Assembly (NCBI GenBank): GCA_050946655.1
Contig: JBMNVE010000039.1
Location: forward strand, 1 to 17,168
DNA: 17,168 nt
Direction: 5' to 3'
From: JAXGRD01 sp050946655
GTDB taxonomy: Bacteria; Bacillota; Clostridia; Peptostreptococcales; Anaerovoracaceae
Part shown: piece by piece, positions 6,713 through 12,894 of the stretch
Layout: each line of letters opens with the position of its first letter
Numbering within the stretch: position 1 is the first letter of the stretch
Notes under the pieces: generated by a model
Databases searched by the model: none
Seen by the model: the letters and a program-made list of their open reading frames with translations, nothing else
What the model was told of the DNA's origin: nothing
Translations under genes and position numbers: made by a program

Positions 6713-7342
6713 TTACATGCCGAAATCTGCTATGTCCTCTTTGAGAAAGTGGATAGCTCCCTCCAGATCTTTTTTCTTAATGCAACTGATGATTTTGATG
6801 TGTGCTTTCGTGTCTCGGGGAAAAGAAATTTTGTCCCATTTGTTCCAGTAATGCTGAGCATAAGCCCTTGTAAGGGTGTCCATGGACCTTTTCAAAATAT
6901 TGTATGAGAATTCGTTGCTGTAAAAAGACATCAGCTTAAGATGGAATTCTTTGTTATGCTCCCAGTGTGTCCAGAAATCGTCTCTCGCTTTTTGCGAAAT
7001 ACATAGCTTATCTATTTCTTCCAACGAGCTTAATTCCTCTTTCCCTATGGTGGATATGCTTTCTCTCAATGCTCCGCCTTCCAGGATGATCCTGAAATCC
7101 AGGATGTCTTCAATGTCCTGTTTTGTAAGCTGCACCACTTCATATCCGTACCGGGGAAGACTCTTCAATACGCCTTCATTGCAAAGTTCTACCAGTGCCT
7201 CCCTGACGGGAGATCTGCTCACCTTATATTTCTCCGTCAAAGCTTTTTCGCTGAGAATGGTTCCTTGGGGATATTTGCCTTTTATGATGCCGTCAAATAT
7301 CTGGGCATGAATTTTTTCTTTCAATGTCGTCGTTTTTTTCAT
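6713..7342 (-). CDS. GntR-family regulator with FCD ligand domain
   Basis: A 209-aa regulator of the FadR/VanR subfamily. The N-terminal winged helix-turn-helix is clear at about residues 25-70 (LSEKALTEKYKVSRSPVREALVEL), followed by an all-helical FCD effector domain. Candidate metal ligands are His134 (KEFHLKL), His181 (KAHIKII) and possibly His198; the Asp usually four residues before the first His is Asn130, so the metal site may be altered. The frame is open upstream to 7495, but the ATG at 7342 has GGGAGG at good spacing and lies inside its own promoter's transcript. It is divergent from cyuA, and twin dyads overlap the cyuA promoter, so repression of cyuA is the likely role. The effector is unknown; an amino acid or small carboxylate is plausible. 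Confidence 0.92.
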   Translation of the reverse strand: MKKTTTLKEKIHAQIFDGIIKGKYPQGTILSEKALTEKYKVSRSPVREALVELCNEGVLKSLPRYGYEVVQLTKQDIEDILDFRIILEGGALRESISTIGKEELSSLEEIDKLCISQKARDDFWTHWEHNKEFHLKLMSFYSNEFSYNILKRSMDTLTRAYAQHYWNKWDKISFPRDTKAHIKIISCIKKKDLEGAIHFLKEDIADFGM

Positions 7343-7367
7343 TTTTAAGCCTCCCAATCTCAGGGTT

Positions 7368-7396
7368 AGTATAGCAAATCGAAGGTTCATTGTAAA
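7368..7396 (-). promoter_or_regulatory. gntR promoter
   Basis: On the minus strand, -35 TTTACA (7396-7391), a 17-bp spacer and -10 TATACT (7373-7368), with transcription starting about 20 nt before the gntR ATG. Its -35 box lies 8 bp from the -35 of the divergent cyuA promoter. Confidence 0.7.
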
Positions 7397-7403
7397 TACG
7401 GTT

Positions 7404-7432
7404 TTGACATTTGATATTATCTCTGATATTAT
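7404..7432 (+). promoter_or_regulatory. cyuA promoter
   Basis: A consensus -35 TTGACA (7404-7409), a 17-bp spacer and -10 TATTAT (7427-7432). It is among the strongest promoters in the window, yet its spacer and -10 are covered by the operator dyads at 7412-7434, as expected of a strong promoter kept under repression. Confidence 0.8.
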
Positions 7433-7434
7433 CA
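7412..7434 (+). promoter_or_regulatory. Twin dyad operator, likely bound by the GntR protein
   Basis: TGATATTATC occurs twice, at 7412-7421 and 7424-7433, 12 bp apart. The second copy plus the next base is the perfect dyad TGATA-T-TATCA (7424-7434); the first differs at one outer base (TATCT). The sites cover the spacer and -10 box of the cyuA promoter. Short dyads of this size suit dimeric GntR/FCD proteins. Assignment to the neighbouring regulator is inference from position. Confidence 0.6.
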
Positions 7435-7462
7435 GTAGTAATCTTAACGAAAGGAAATGGAT

Positions 7463-8782
7463 ATGTCTGAAAAACCGCTCAGCCAACAGGATCATAAAGG
7501 TTATATGCGCATATTAGAAAACGACTTATCTCTCGCATTAGGGTGCACTGAGCCCGGGGCGGTGGCCTACGCTTCGGCCCAAGCCGTGACTCTTTTGGGA
7601 AGATTTCCCGGCCATCTGGATGTAAAGTGCAGCGGAAACATCATAAAAAACGTTAAAGGTGTAGTTGTCCCTAATTCCGGTGGCCTTCGAGGAGTAGATT
7701 CAGCGGCGGTCCTTGGTGCTGTAGTCGGAGACCCGCAAAAAAAGCTCAGCATCCTCGAAAATGTTGGGATGGAAGAAATAGAAAGGGCTTCCGCCCTTCT
7801 TCAAACGGACTTCTGCCGTGTCCATCTAAAAGAAGGAGAGGGCAACCTTTACATTGAAGCTATCGCAAGAGAAAAACAGGACGTTGCACGGGTGATCATT
7901 CTTGGGAACCATACAAATGTGGTTTTCATGGAGCACAATGGCCATACGGTTTTGAACAGGCGAAGCAGCGAAGATGATCAGCACCAGAAAAGGGATAATG
8001 GTAATAGCAACACAGTTGATTTAACCGTTAAAGGCATCTGGGCTTTTGCCAATCATGCTAAGTTTGGAGACCTAAAGCGTCTTTTGCACCGGCAGCTTTC
8101 CTTAAATACAGCAATTGCTGAGGAAGGCTTAAGGGGAGCCTATGGTGCTACTATAGGAAAAACATTATTAAAGGTCTGCCCTGATGACATCCGTGTAAGA
8201 GCCAAGGCAAAAGCCGCAGCAGGCTCCGATGCACGAATGGGAGGATGCACGCTTCCCGTTGTGATCAACTCCGGCAGCGGCAACCAGGGTATCACAGTCA
8301 CCGTACCGGTTGCAGAGTACGCAGCTGAGCTGGGTGTCGGTGAAGATAGGCTCTACAGGGCATTGGCCATCAGCAACCTAGTTTCCATCCACATAAAAAA
8401 TCACATCGGCAAACTCTCTGCATTTTGCGGAGCAGTCAGTGCCGCCTGTGGCAGTGGAGCTGCCATTACCTACCTTGATGGCGGTGGGTACGAAGAAATA
8501 TGTTCCACAATAACCAATACCGCCGCCAATGTGAGCGGGATAATCTGTGACGGTGCCAAGGCTTCCTGTGCAGCAAAGATCGCCTCATCGGTAGATGCCG
8601 CCATTATGGGGAATGAAATGACAAGAGCAAAGATGACTTTTTCTCAAGGAGAAGGAATCGTGCAAAAAGATATCGAAGATACTATCGATAATATAGGTGT
8701 GATTGCCAGGGAAGGAATGCGTGAAACCGACACAGAAATCATGCAACTGATGATCGGCGGCGAGGATACCGGTAAATGCTAA
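7463..8782 (+). CDS. cyuA: L-cysteine desulfidase-like Fe-S enzyme (UPF0597 family)
   Basis: A 439-aa member of the UPF0597/CdsB family, related to the alpha chain of iron-sulfur L-serine dehydratase. Characterised members (M. jannaschii CdsB, enterobacterial CyuA/YhaM) cleave L-cysteine to pyruvate, ammonia and sulfide with a [4Fe-4S] cluster. The conserved cluster cysteines are visible: Cys28 in LALGCTEP, Cys322 in AFCGAVSAACGSG and Cys362 in GIICDGAKASC; the last two are 40 residues apart, as in CdsB. SGSGNQG (residues 270-276) is also present. I chose the second ATG (7463) because AAAGG lies 8 nt from it, while the ATG at 7457 is too close. No cysteine permease is adjacent. The substrate is inferred; serine or another small amino acid remains possible. 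Confidence 0.88.
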   Translation: MSEKPLSQQDHKGYMRILENDLSLALGCTEPGAVAYASAQAVTLLGRFPGHLDVKCSGNIIKNVKGVVVPNSGGLRGVDSAAVLGAVVGDPQKKLSILENVGMEEIERASALLQTDFCRVHLKEGEGNLYIEAIAREKQDVARVIILGNHTNVVFMEHNGHTVLNRRSSEDDQHQKRDNGNSNTVDLTVKGIWAFANHAKFGDLKRLLHRQLSLNTAIAEEGLRGAYGATIGKTLLKVCPDDIRVRAKAKAAAGSDARMGGCTLPVVINSGSGNQGITVTVPVAEYAAELGVGEDRLYRALAISNLVSIHIKNHIGKLSAFCGAVSAACGSGAAITYLDGGGYEEICSTITNTAANVSGIICDGAKASCAAKIASSVDAAIMGNEMTRAKMTFSQGEGIVQKDIEDTIDNIGVIAREGMRETDTEIMQLMIGGEDTGKC

Positions 8783-8840
8783 ATCGGGTATTACGATAAA
8801 ACCGATTCGTCACCTTATGTTTCCGATTCCTTATTTCTTC

Positions 8841-8869
8841 TTTTCATAAGAACACTTAGTCTATATACT
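8841..8869 (+). promoter_or_regulatory. Candidate promoter of the 35-codon gene
   Basis: -35 TTTTCA (8841-8846), a 17-bp spacer and -10 TATACT (8864-8869), about 57 nt before the start of the small CxxC gene. The -35 is only a partial match to consensus, and read-through from cyuA is also possible because no clear terminator lies between them. Confidence 0.4.
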
Positions 8870-8926
8870 TTACTTCACCCTTATCCATTATGTAAACGAC
8901 TGAGTGTGCACAAAAGGAGAATGGTT

Positions 8927-9034
8927 ATGAGAATTCAAAGATGCACGGTTTGCAATCGCGCAGCAGATGTCCATGCTTTCAAGGATGGCTTTATCTGCGA
9001 AGAATGCTTATACTACGTTAATGAAAATTTTTAG
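8927..9034 (+). CDS. 35-aa double-CxxC zinc-binding microprotein, Gin/CsfB-like
   Basis: A complete 35-codon frame beginning MRIQRCTVCN and ending with TAG. It has CxxC at residues 6-9 and CxxC at 24-27, 14 residues apart, the second within FICEEC: a minimal zinc-ribbon or zinc-finger arrangement. AAAGGAG lies 7 nt before this ATG; an ATG six bases upstream (8921) is too close to it. The Cys pattern and the FICxxC motif resemble Gin (CsfB), the anti-sigma-G factor of Bacillota, whose members are longer (about 64 aa) with CxxC-x15-CxxC. It is followed by a strong hairpin terminator, which with the ribosome binding site makes a real gene likely. Its function is unknown; the Gin link is inference. 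Confidence 0.65.
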   Translation: MRIQRCTVCNRAADVHAFKDGFICEECLYYVNENF

Positions 9035-9092
9035 GTCAACTCGCTGCTCCAAAGCGAATCTGTTTTTCAAAAACACGGCACCTCGGGAGTTT

Positions 9093-9126
9093 AAAATAGG
9101 ATCGATCACTGCGATCCTATTTTTTT
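9093..9126. terminator. Bidirectional terminator between convergent genes
   Basis: A 12-bp perfect stem (arms 9093-9104 and 9112-9123, 7-nt loop) whose plus-strand side continues into a T-run ending at 9126. On the minus strand the last four stem bases are the T-run. It ends the 35-codon gene on the plus strand and the flavin reductase gene on the minus strand; the reductase TAG stop (9119-9117) lies inside the stem. Confidence 0.85.
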
Positions 9127-9722
9127 GCTCTCTCTTTAGCGGCCAACCGCTTTTTCGTCTTAGGCTTCATCACCGAATAGCCGAACCGGCCCAGTGGCCT
9201 TCTGTACAAGGAGAAATACTCTCCGTGGTTATAGGCAACAAGCCCGGCCTTATCCAGTCTTATCCTACCCTCTCCATCCAACAGCTCTTCTGTCACCTGA
9301 ACATTGACGATCTCCCCCACGAACATATCGTGGCTGGGGTATTCATGGATCTCCCTGACCTTGCATTCCAGGTTCACAGGACTCTCCTTGATCGCCGGGC
9401 AGGAAACTTTTTCGCATTGGGCGGGAGTCAATTTCTGTACTTTGAATTTGTCCACATCCTTCCCCGATTTGACCCCGCAGTAGTCCGTGGCAAATGCCAA
9501 ATCTTCCGTACACAAGTTGATGACAAACTCTCCCATCCTTTGGATGATGTCATGGGAGTATCTTTCTTTCCGGACAGAAACATAGGTGAGAGGAGGGTCC
9601 GAATTGATGATCCCGGTCCATGCTACCGTAATGATGTTCTTGGTCCGGCCCTCTCCGCAGGAAACCATGACCACGGGCACCGGATTCAGCATGGTGCCCG
9701 GTTTGAAGTTGATCTTTTTCAT
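9117..9722 (-). CDS. Flavin reductase-like FMN-binding protein (flavoredoxin type)
   Basis: A 201-aa protein of the flavin reductase-like domain family (NTAB/DIM6 and flavoredoxin relatives), a split-barrel fold that binds FMN and moves electrons between NAD(P)H, flavins or ferredoxin-type partners. The fold is supported by the N-terminal NPVPVVMVSCGEG, then NIITVAWTGIINSDPPLTYVSV, the SHDIIQRMGEFVINL segment and a late KAGLVAYNHGEYFSL motif. The tail is very basic (KPKTKKRLAAKERAKK). Its ATG overlaps the rluD stop by four bases (ATGA), so it is coupled to a pseudouridine synthase with no evident functional link. Substrate and partner cannot be predicted. Confidence 0.85.
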   Translation of the reverse strand: MKKINFKPGTMLNPVPVVMVSCGEGRTKNIITVAWTGIINSDPPLTYVSVRKERYSHDIIQRMGEFVINLCTEDLAFATDYCGVKSGKDVDKFKVQKLTPAQCEKVSCPAIKESPVNLECKVREIHEYPSHDMFVGEIVNVQVTEELLDGEGRIRLDKAGLVAYNHGEYFSLYRRPLGRFGYSVMKPKTKKRLAAKERAKK

Positions 9723-10660
9723 CTCTTTGTACCTCTCAATTTTGCCAGCACCTTTTGGAACTCCTCCGGCAGCGGGCTTTGAAACTCCATATATTCTCCC
9801 GTCACCGGGTGGACAAAGCCCAGTAGATAGGCGTGAAGCAATTGGCCCGAAACCCCCGGGAAGCCTTTGGAAGGCCCGTACAGGGGATCCCCCACTAGAG
9901 GATGATGGATATAGGCCATGTGGACACGAATCTGATGTGTCCTTCCCGTCTCCAGCCTGGCTTCCACCAAGGTGTATTTCCCCAACCGTTCCATCACTTT
10001 ATAATTGGTGATAGCGGATCTTCCTTCCGGCAAGCCGGCCTTTTGGCGAAGGCGCATCTTGGGGTCCCTCCCAATGGGAGCATCGATCTTTCCTTCATCC
10101 CCTTTGATGCTGTTGTAGACCAGGGCAATATAACCGCGGACGATGGTGTGGTCCGCCAGTTGCTGAGCCAGGGAAGAATAGGCTGCATCAGTTTTGGCCA
10201 TCATCAATAGACCGCTGGTATCTTTGTCGATGCGGTGAACGACCCCCGATCTGAAGATGCCGTTGATCCTGGACAGCTGACCATTGCAATGATACAGTGC
10301 TGCATTGACCAGGGTCCCGTCAGGATTACCCGCTCCCGGATGGACCACCAGGCCTTTAGGCTTGTTCACCACTAGGACATCCTCGTCTTCAAAGACAATA
10401 TCCAGCGGAATGTTCTCAGGATCCACCTTCAGTTCCTTTCCTTCCGGGACGGCAAATTCCAGGACGTCCCCTTCTCTCACCGGATATTTTTTTGAAAAAC
10501 AAGGGACCCCGTTGATCAATACCCCTTCACCGGCGATGATGTTCTGGATTTGGCTCCGGGAAATCCCGGTCATGAAAATAGACAGGGTACGATCCAGCCG
10601 TTCCCCGTCCATGCCTTCTTCCACCAGAAATCTTTCCATTTTTCTATCGTCTTGAGCCAT
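9719..10660 (-). CDS. rluD: RluA/RluD-family 23S rRNA pseudouridine synthase
   Basis: Converts uridines to pseudouridine in RNA; by family, RluD-type enzymes modify helix 69 of 23S rRNA. The 313-aa product has an N-terminal S4 RNA-binding domain (about residues 17-75, ISRSQIQNIIAGEGVLING) and a catalytic domain with HRIDKDTSGLLMMAK, where Asp145 is the nucleophile, plus LETGRTHQIRVHMA further on. I chose the ATG at 10660, which overlaps lspA by 17 bases; the frame is open upstream, but those codons are lspA sequence. The ribosome binding site is weak, consistent with coupling. It corresponds to B. subtilis ylyB, also downstream of lspA. Exact RNA target inferred. Confidence 0.93.
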   Translation of the reverse strand: MAQDDRKMERFLVEEGMDGERLDRTLSIFMTGISRSQIQNIIAGEGVLINGVPCFSKKYPVREGDVLEFAVPEGKELKVDPENIPLDIVFEDEDVLVVNKPKGLVVHPGAGNPDGTLVNAALYHCNGQLSRINGIFRSGVVHRIDKDTSGLLMMAKTDAAYSSLAQQLADHTIVRGYIALVYNSIKGDEGKIDAPIGRDPKMRLRQKAGLPEGRSAITNYKVMERLGKYTLVEARLETGRTHQIRVHMAYIHHPLVGDPLYGPSKGFPGVSGQLLHAYLLGFVHPVTGEYMEFQSPLPEEFQKVLAKLRGTKR

Positions 10661-11102
10661 GTTTTTTCCCGTCGATAAATAAGATATAGATGCATAGGAG
10701 TGCACATCCTACCGTGACAAAGATATCTGCCACATTGAATATGGGAAAGACCCTAAAGTCAAAGAGGTCCACCACGTATCCCAAGGATATGCGATCAATG
10801 AGATTCCCGATTCCTCCTCCAACGATCAGCGCCACAGAGATCATAAGAACCTTTCGCTTGTCATTTCTGTGCTTGTAGATGTACACAAGGCCGACACAGA
10901 TCAAAAAAACGGGTAGGCCGATGAGTAGTAATTTTTGCCCCTGCAAGAGGCTGAAGGCTGCGCCGGTATTTTGGGTGTATGTCACGTGAAAGAACCCGTC
11001 GATGACGGGGATACTTTGGTGTAAAGACATGAAGGACACCACTAGGTGCTTGACGACTTGGTCAAGCACCACCACTGCAATCACAAGAAGAAAGTATACC
11101 AT
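10644..11102 (-). CDS. lspA: Lipoprotein signal peptidase II
   Basis: An aspartic protease of the membrane that removes signal peptides from diacylglyceryl prolipoproteins. The 152-aa product has four hydrophobic segments (about residues 2-22, 57-75, 84-100 and 123-143). The conserved NTGAAFS is at 45-51. The catalytic pair is Asp103 in GNLIDRI and Asp126 in FNVADIF. The ribosome binding site is poor (GGAG 13 nt upstream), and the gene starts 10 nt after the divIVA stop, so it probably depends on coupling. Unlike the B. subtilis order, ileS is not next to it. Confidence 0.96.
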   Translation of the reverse strand: MVYFLLVIAVVVLDQVVKHLVVSFMSLHQSIPVIDGFFHVTYTQNTGAAFSLLQGQKLLLIGLPVFLICVGLVYIYKHRNDKRKVLMISVALIVGGGIGNLIDRISLGYVVDLFDFRVFPIFNVADIFVTVGCALLCIYILFIDGKKHGSRR

Positions 11103-11112
11103 AGATGAAGGG

Positions 11113-11736
11113 CTACTCCGCCTCGACCCCCTTCATGTTGACCACTACCGTTTTCTTGTCATCCACTTCCACTTCAACTTCTCCCACCGGTGCTGTATCG
11201 GCAAAGATGGTTTTTTCCAGGTCGGATACTTCCTGCCTGAGAGGAGCGTTGATCAGATCTTCCAGTTTATTGTCGTTGAAATGGGGATATAGATCATCAT
11301 CCAGGTTCTCAAACCTTGCCAACTCATCCTCCAGCATTTTCTTGTATTTATTGCGGAACTCCCCATATCGCTTTTCCAGCGTCTTGTTTTCGTCCACCAG
11401 CCGCTCGGCACGGTCTCTGGCTTCCCTTACAGTCAATTCCGCATCCAGCTCGGCATTGCGCAGAAGGATCTCAGCCCGTTTTTCCGCACTGACGGAAATA
11501 TCTCCCATCAGCTGCCTTGCTTGCTCCAGGACCTTGATCACTTCGCCTTCAGCACCTTTATACTTTTCCAGCTCCGTTTCCAAGGCAGAAACTTCCGTCT
11601 TAAGGCGAATGTTCTCCTTGGCCAGTTTTTCAAAGTCCAAGGTGATCAAGTCCAAAAACATATCGACTTCTTCTTCTTTGTAGCCCCGTACTGTCTTTGC
11701 AAATTCCTTGTTTTGGATGTCCAAAGGGGTGATCAT
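11113..11736 (-). CDS. divIVA: DivIVA-domain cell division / polar scaffold protein
   Basis: A 207-aa DivIVA protein, a coiled-coil scaffold that senses negatively curved membrane at poles and septa and positions division or growth factors. The N-terminal lipid-binding region is canonical (ITPLDIQNKEFAKTVRGYKEEEVDMFLD, residues 2-29), followed by long heptad-rich coiled coils (about 32-68 and 75-150) and an acidic, non-coiled C-terminal part of about 50 residues. GGAGG lies 6 nt before the ATG. It directly follows sepF (3-nt gap), with ylmG and ylmH missing between them, and precedes lspA. Confidence 0.94.
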   Translation of the reverse strand: MITPLDIQNKEFAKTVRGYKEEEVDMFLDLITLDFEKLAKENIRLKTEVSALETELEKYKGAEGEVIKVLEQARQLMGDISVSAEKRAEILLRNAELDAELTVREARDRAERLVDENKTLEKRYGEFRNKYKKMLEDELARFENLDDDLYPHFNDNKLEDLINAPLRQEVSDLEKTIFADTAPVGEVEVEVDDKKTVVVNMKGVEAE

Positions 11737-11739
11737 TTG

Positions 11740-12210
11740 TTACCTCCAACCATCTTTTTGTGCGCCAAAATCGAATCCTTTGTTCTCCACGCTGGCAGAA
11801 ATATCTACGTTTTCCGGTGCGAAGACAAAGATATTGTTGGCGACCTTTTGTACGTTTCCATTTAGTGCGTAAGTGGCTCCACTGAGAAAGTCAAAGATTT
11901 TTCTTGCCGTATCGGAATCGATCTTCTCCAGGTTGATGATCACCGGCTTTCTTGCTTTGAGGGAATCCACCAACCTGGGGCATTCCTCAAACCCGGCCGG
12001 CTCTATGATGACCAGCTTGAACGGTGTCGTATTTCTGTTTCCCATCGGGACCACCTTATCTTTCCCACCTCGGTTATAGTTGCTTCTGGGCTCTATTTTT
12101 TTCCTTTCAATCTGTGCTCCGGCAGATCTGATTTCTTCCTCTGTGATCTCTTCGTCGTCATCGATTTCCTCAATGCCGACCAAGTCCTTAAATTTGTCAA
12201 ATACGCCCAT
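11740..12210 (-). CDS. sepF: Cell division protein SepF
   Basis: SepF binds FtsZ and the membrane and helps align FtsZ filaments at the septum. The 156-aa product starts with the short membrane-binding helix MGVFDKFKDLVG, then a variable acidic linker (residues 13-62), then the conserved SepF domain (about 63-135) with NLEKIDSDTARKIFDFLSG and FVFAPENVDIS. The start at 12210 has AAGGAGG at 6-nt spacing; the open frame beyond it (MLRRFS) is not conserved. It lies 18 nt after yggS, as in many Bacillota, and just before divIVA. Confidence 0.96.
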   Translation of the reverse strand: MGVFDKFKDLVGIEEIDDDEEITEEEIRSAGAQIERKKIEPRSNYNRGGKDKVVPMGNRNTTPFKLVIIEPAGFEECPRLVDSLKARKPVIINLEKIDSDTARKIFDFLSGATYALNGNVQKVANNIFVFAPENVDISASVENKGFDFGAQKDGWR

Positions 12211-12228
12211 GCTAAACCTCCTTAACAA

Positions 12229-12894
12229 TCATACATATACTCTCTGGCCAAAAATAGCACTGCCTACCCTCACCAGATTAGCGCCTTCTTCTATTGCGAC
12301 TCTGAAGTCGTGGGACATCCCCATGGAAAGGTACACAAAGTCCAATCGCTCATGGGAAATCTCACCCAATTGGTCGTACTGGTTTTTTACCTGAGCAAAA
12401 AACGGCCTGACCTTATCCAAATCCTCCTCAAAGGGAGCGATACACATCAATCCCCTTATCCTTATATTCTCACAAGTCTCCAGGATCTCTCTGATGAGAG
12501 GTTCTGTCTCCTCCGGAGAAATCCCAAATTTACTTTCCTCACCGGCGGCGTTGACCTGGATGAGAATATCCATGGTCCTTTCTATTTGTCCCGCTCTCTT
12601 ATCGATTTCACGGGCCAATTTTAGCGAGTCCACGGAATGGATCAGATCCACCTTGTCGATGATGTACTTGACCTTATTCCTCTGTAGGTGGCCGATCATG
12701 TGCCACCGGACCGGCTTCACCTGCTCATACTTATCCATGATTTCCTGGACTTTGTTTTCTCCGATATCCGTTACGCCACAGTCGATGGCCCGGTTGATCA
12801 CATCGGGAGAATGGGTCTTAGTTACAGCAACCAAAAGAACTCCGTCTTTGATCTGATGATTCAGCTGCTCTAAGTTGTTCTTGATGTCCGTCAT
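12229..12894 (-). CDS. yggS: YggS/PLPBP-family pyridoxal phosphate homeostasis protein
   Basis: A PLP-binding protein with an alanine-racemase-like TIM barrel and no known catalytic activity, involved in vitamin B6 and amino-acid homeostasis (B. subtilis YlmE). The 221-aa product is full length. The PLP lysine is Lys26 in LVAVTKTH. Other family landmarks are GENKVQE, WHMIGHLQRNK, VNAAGEESKFG, GLMCIAPF, and LSMGMSHDF with the C-terminal VRVGSAIFG. Its ATG overlaps the stop of the HlyD-like gene by four bases, and sepF follows at 18 nt. Some relatives also have ylmD upstream; here the HlyD-like gene takes that place. Confidence 0.95.
   Translation of the reverse strand: MTDIKNNLEQLNHQIKDGVLLVAVTKTHSPDVINRAIDCGVTDIGENKVQEIMDKYEQVKPVRWHMIGHLQRNKVKYIIDKVDLIHSVDSLKLAREIDKRAGQIERTMDILIQVNAAGEESKFGISPEETEPLIREILETCENIRIRGLMCIAPFEEDLDKVRPFFAQVKNQYDQLGEISHERLDFVYLSMGMSHDFRVAIEEGANLVRVGSAIFGQRVYV

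Noticed and set aside
8783..8840. Possible terminator after cyuA (AATCGG...CCGATT)
   Set aside because: The stem is only six base pairs with a long loop and no T-run.
8967..9782. 271-codon plus-strand frame over the flavin reductase
   Set aside because: It is antisense to the reductase and runs through a terminator hairpin. The small CxxC gene in a different frame is the supported one.
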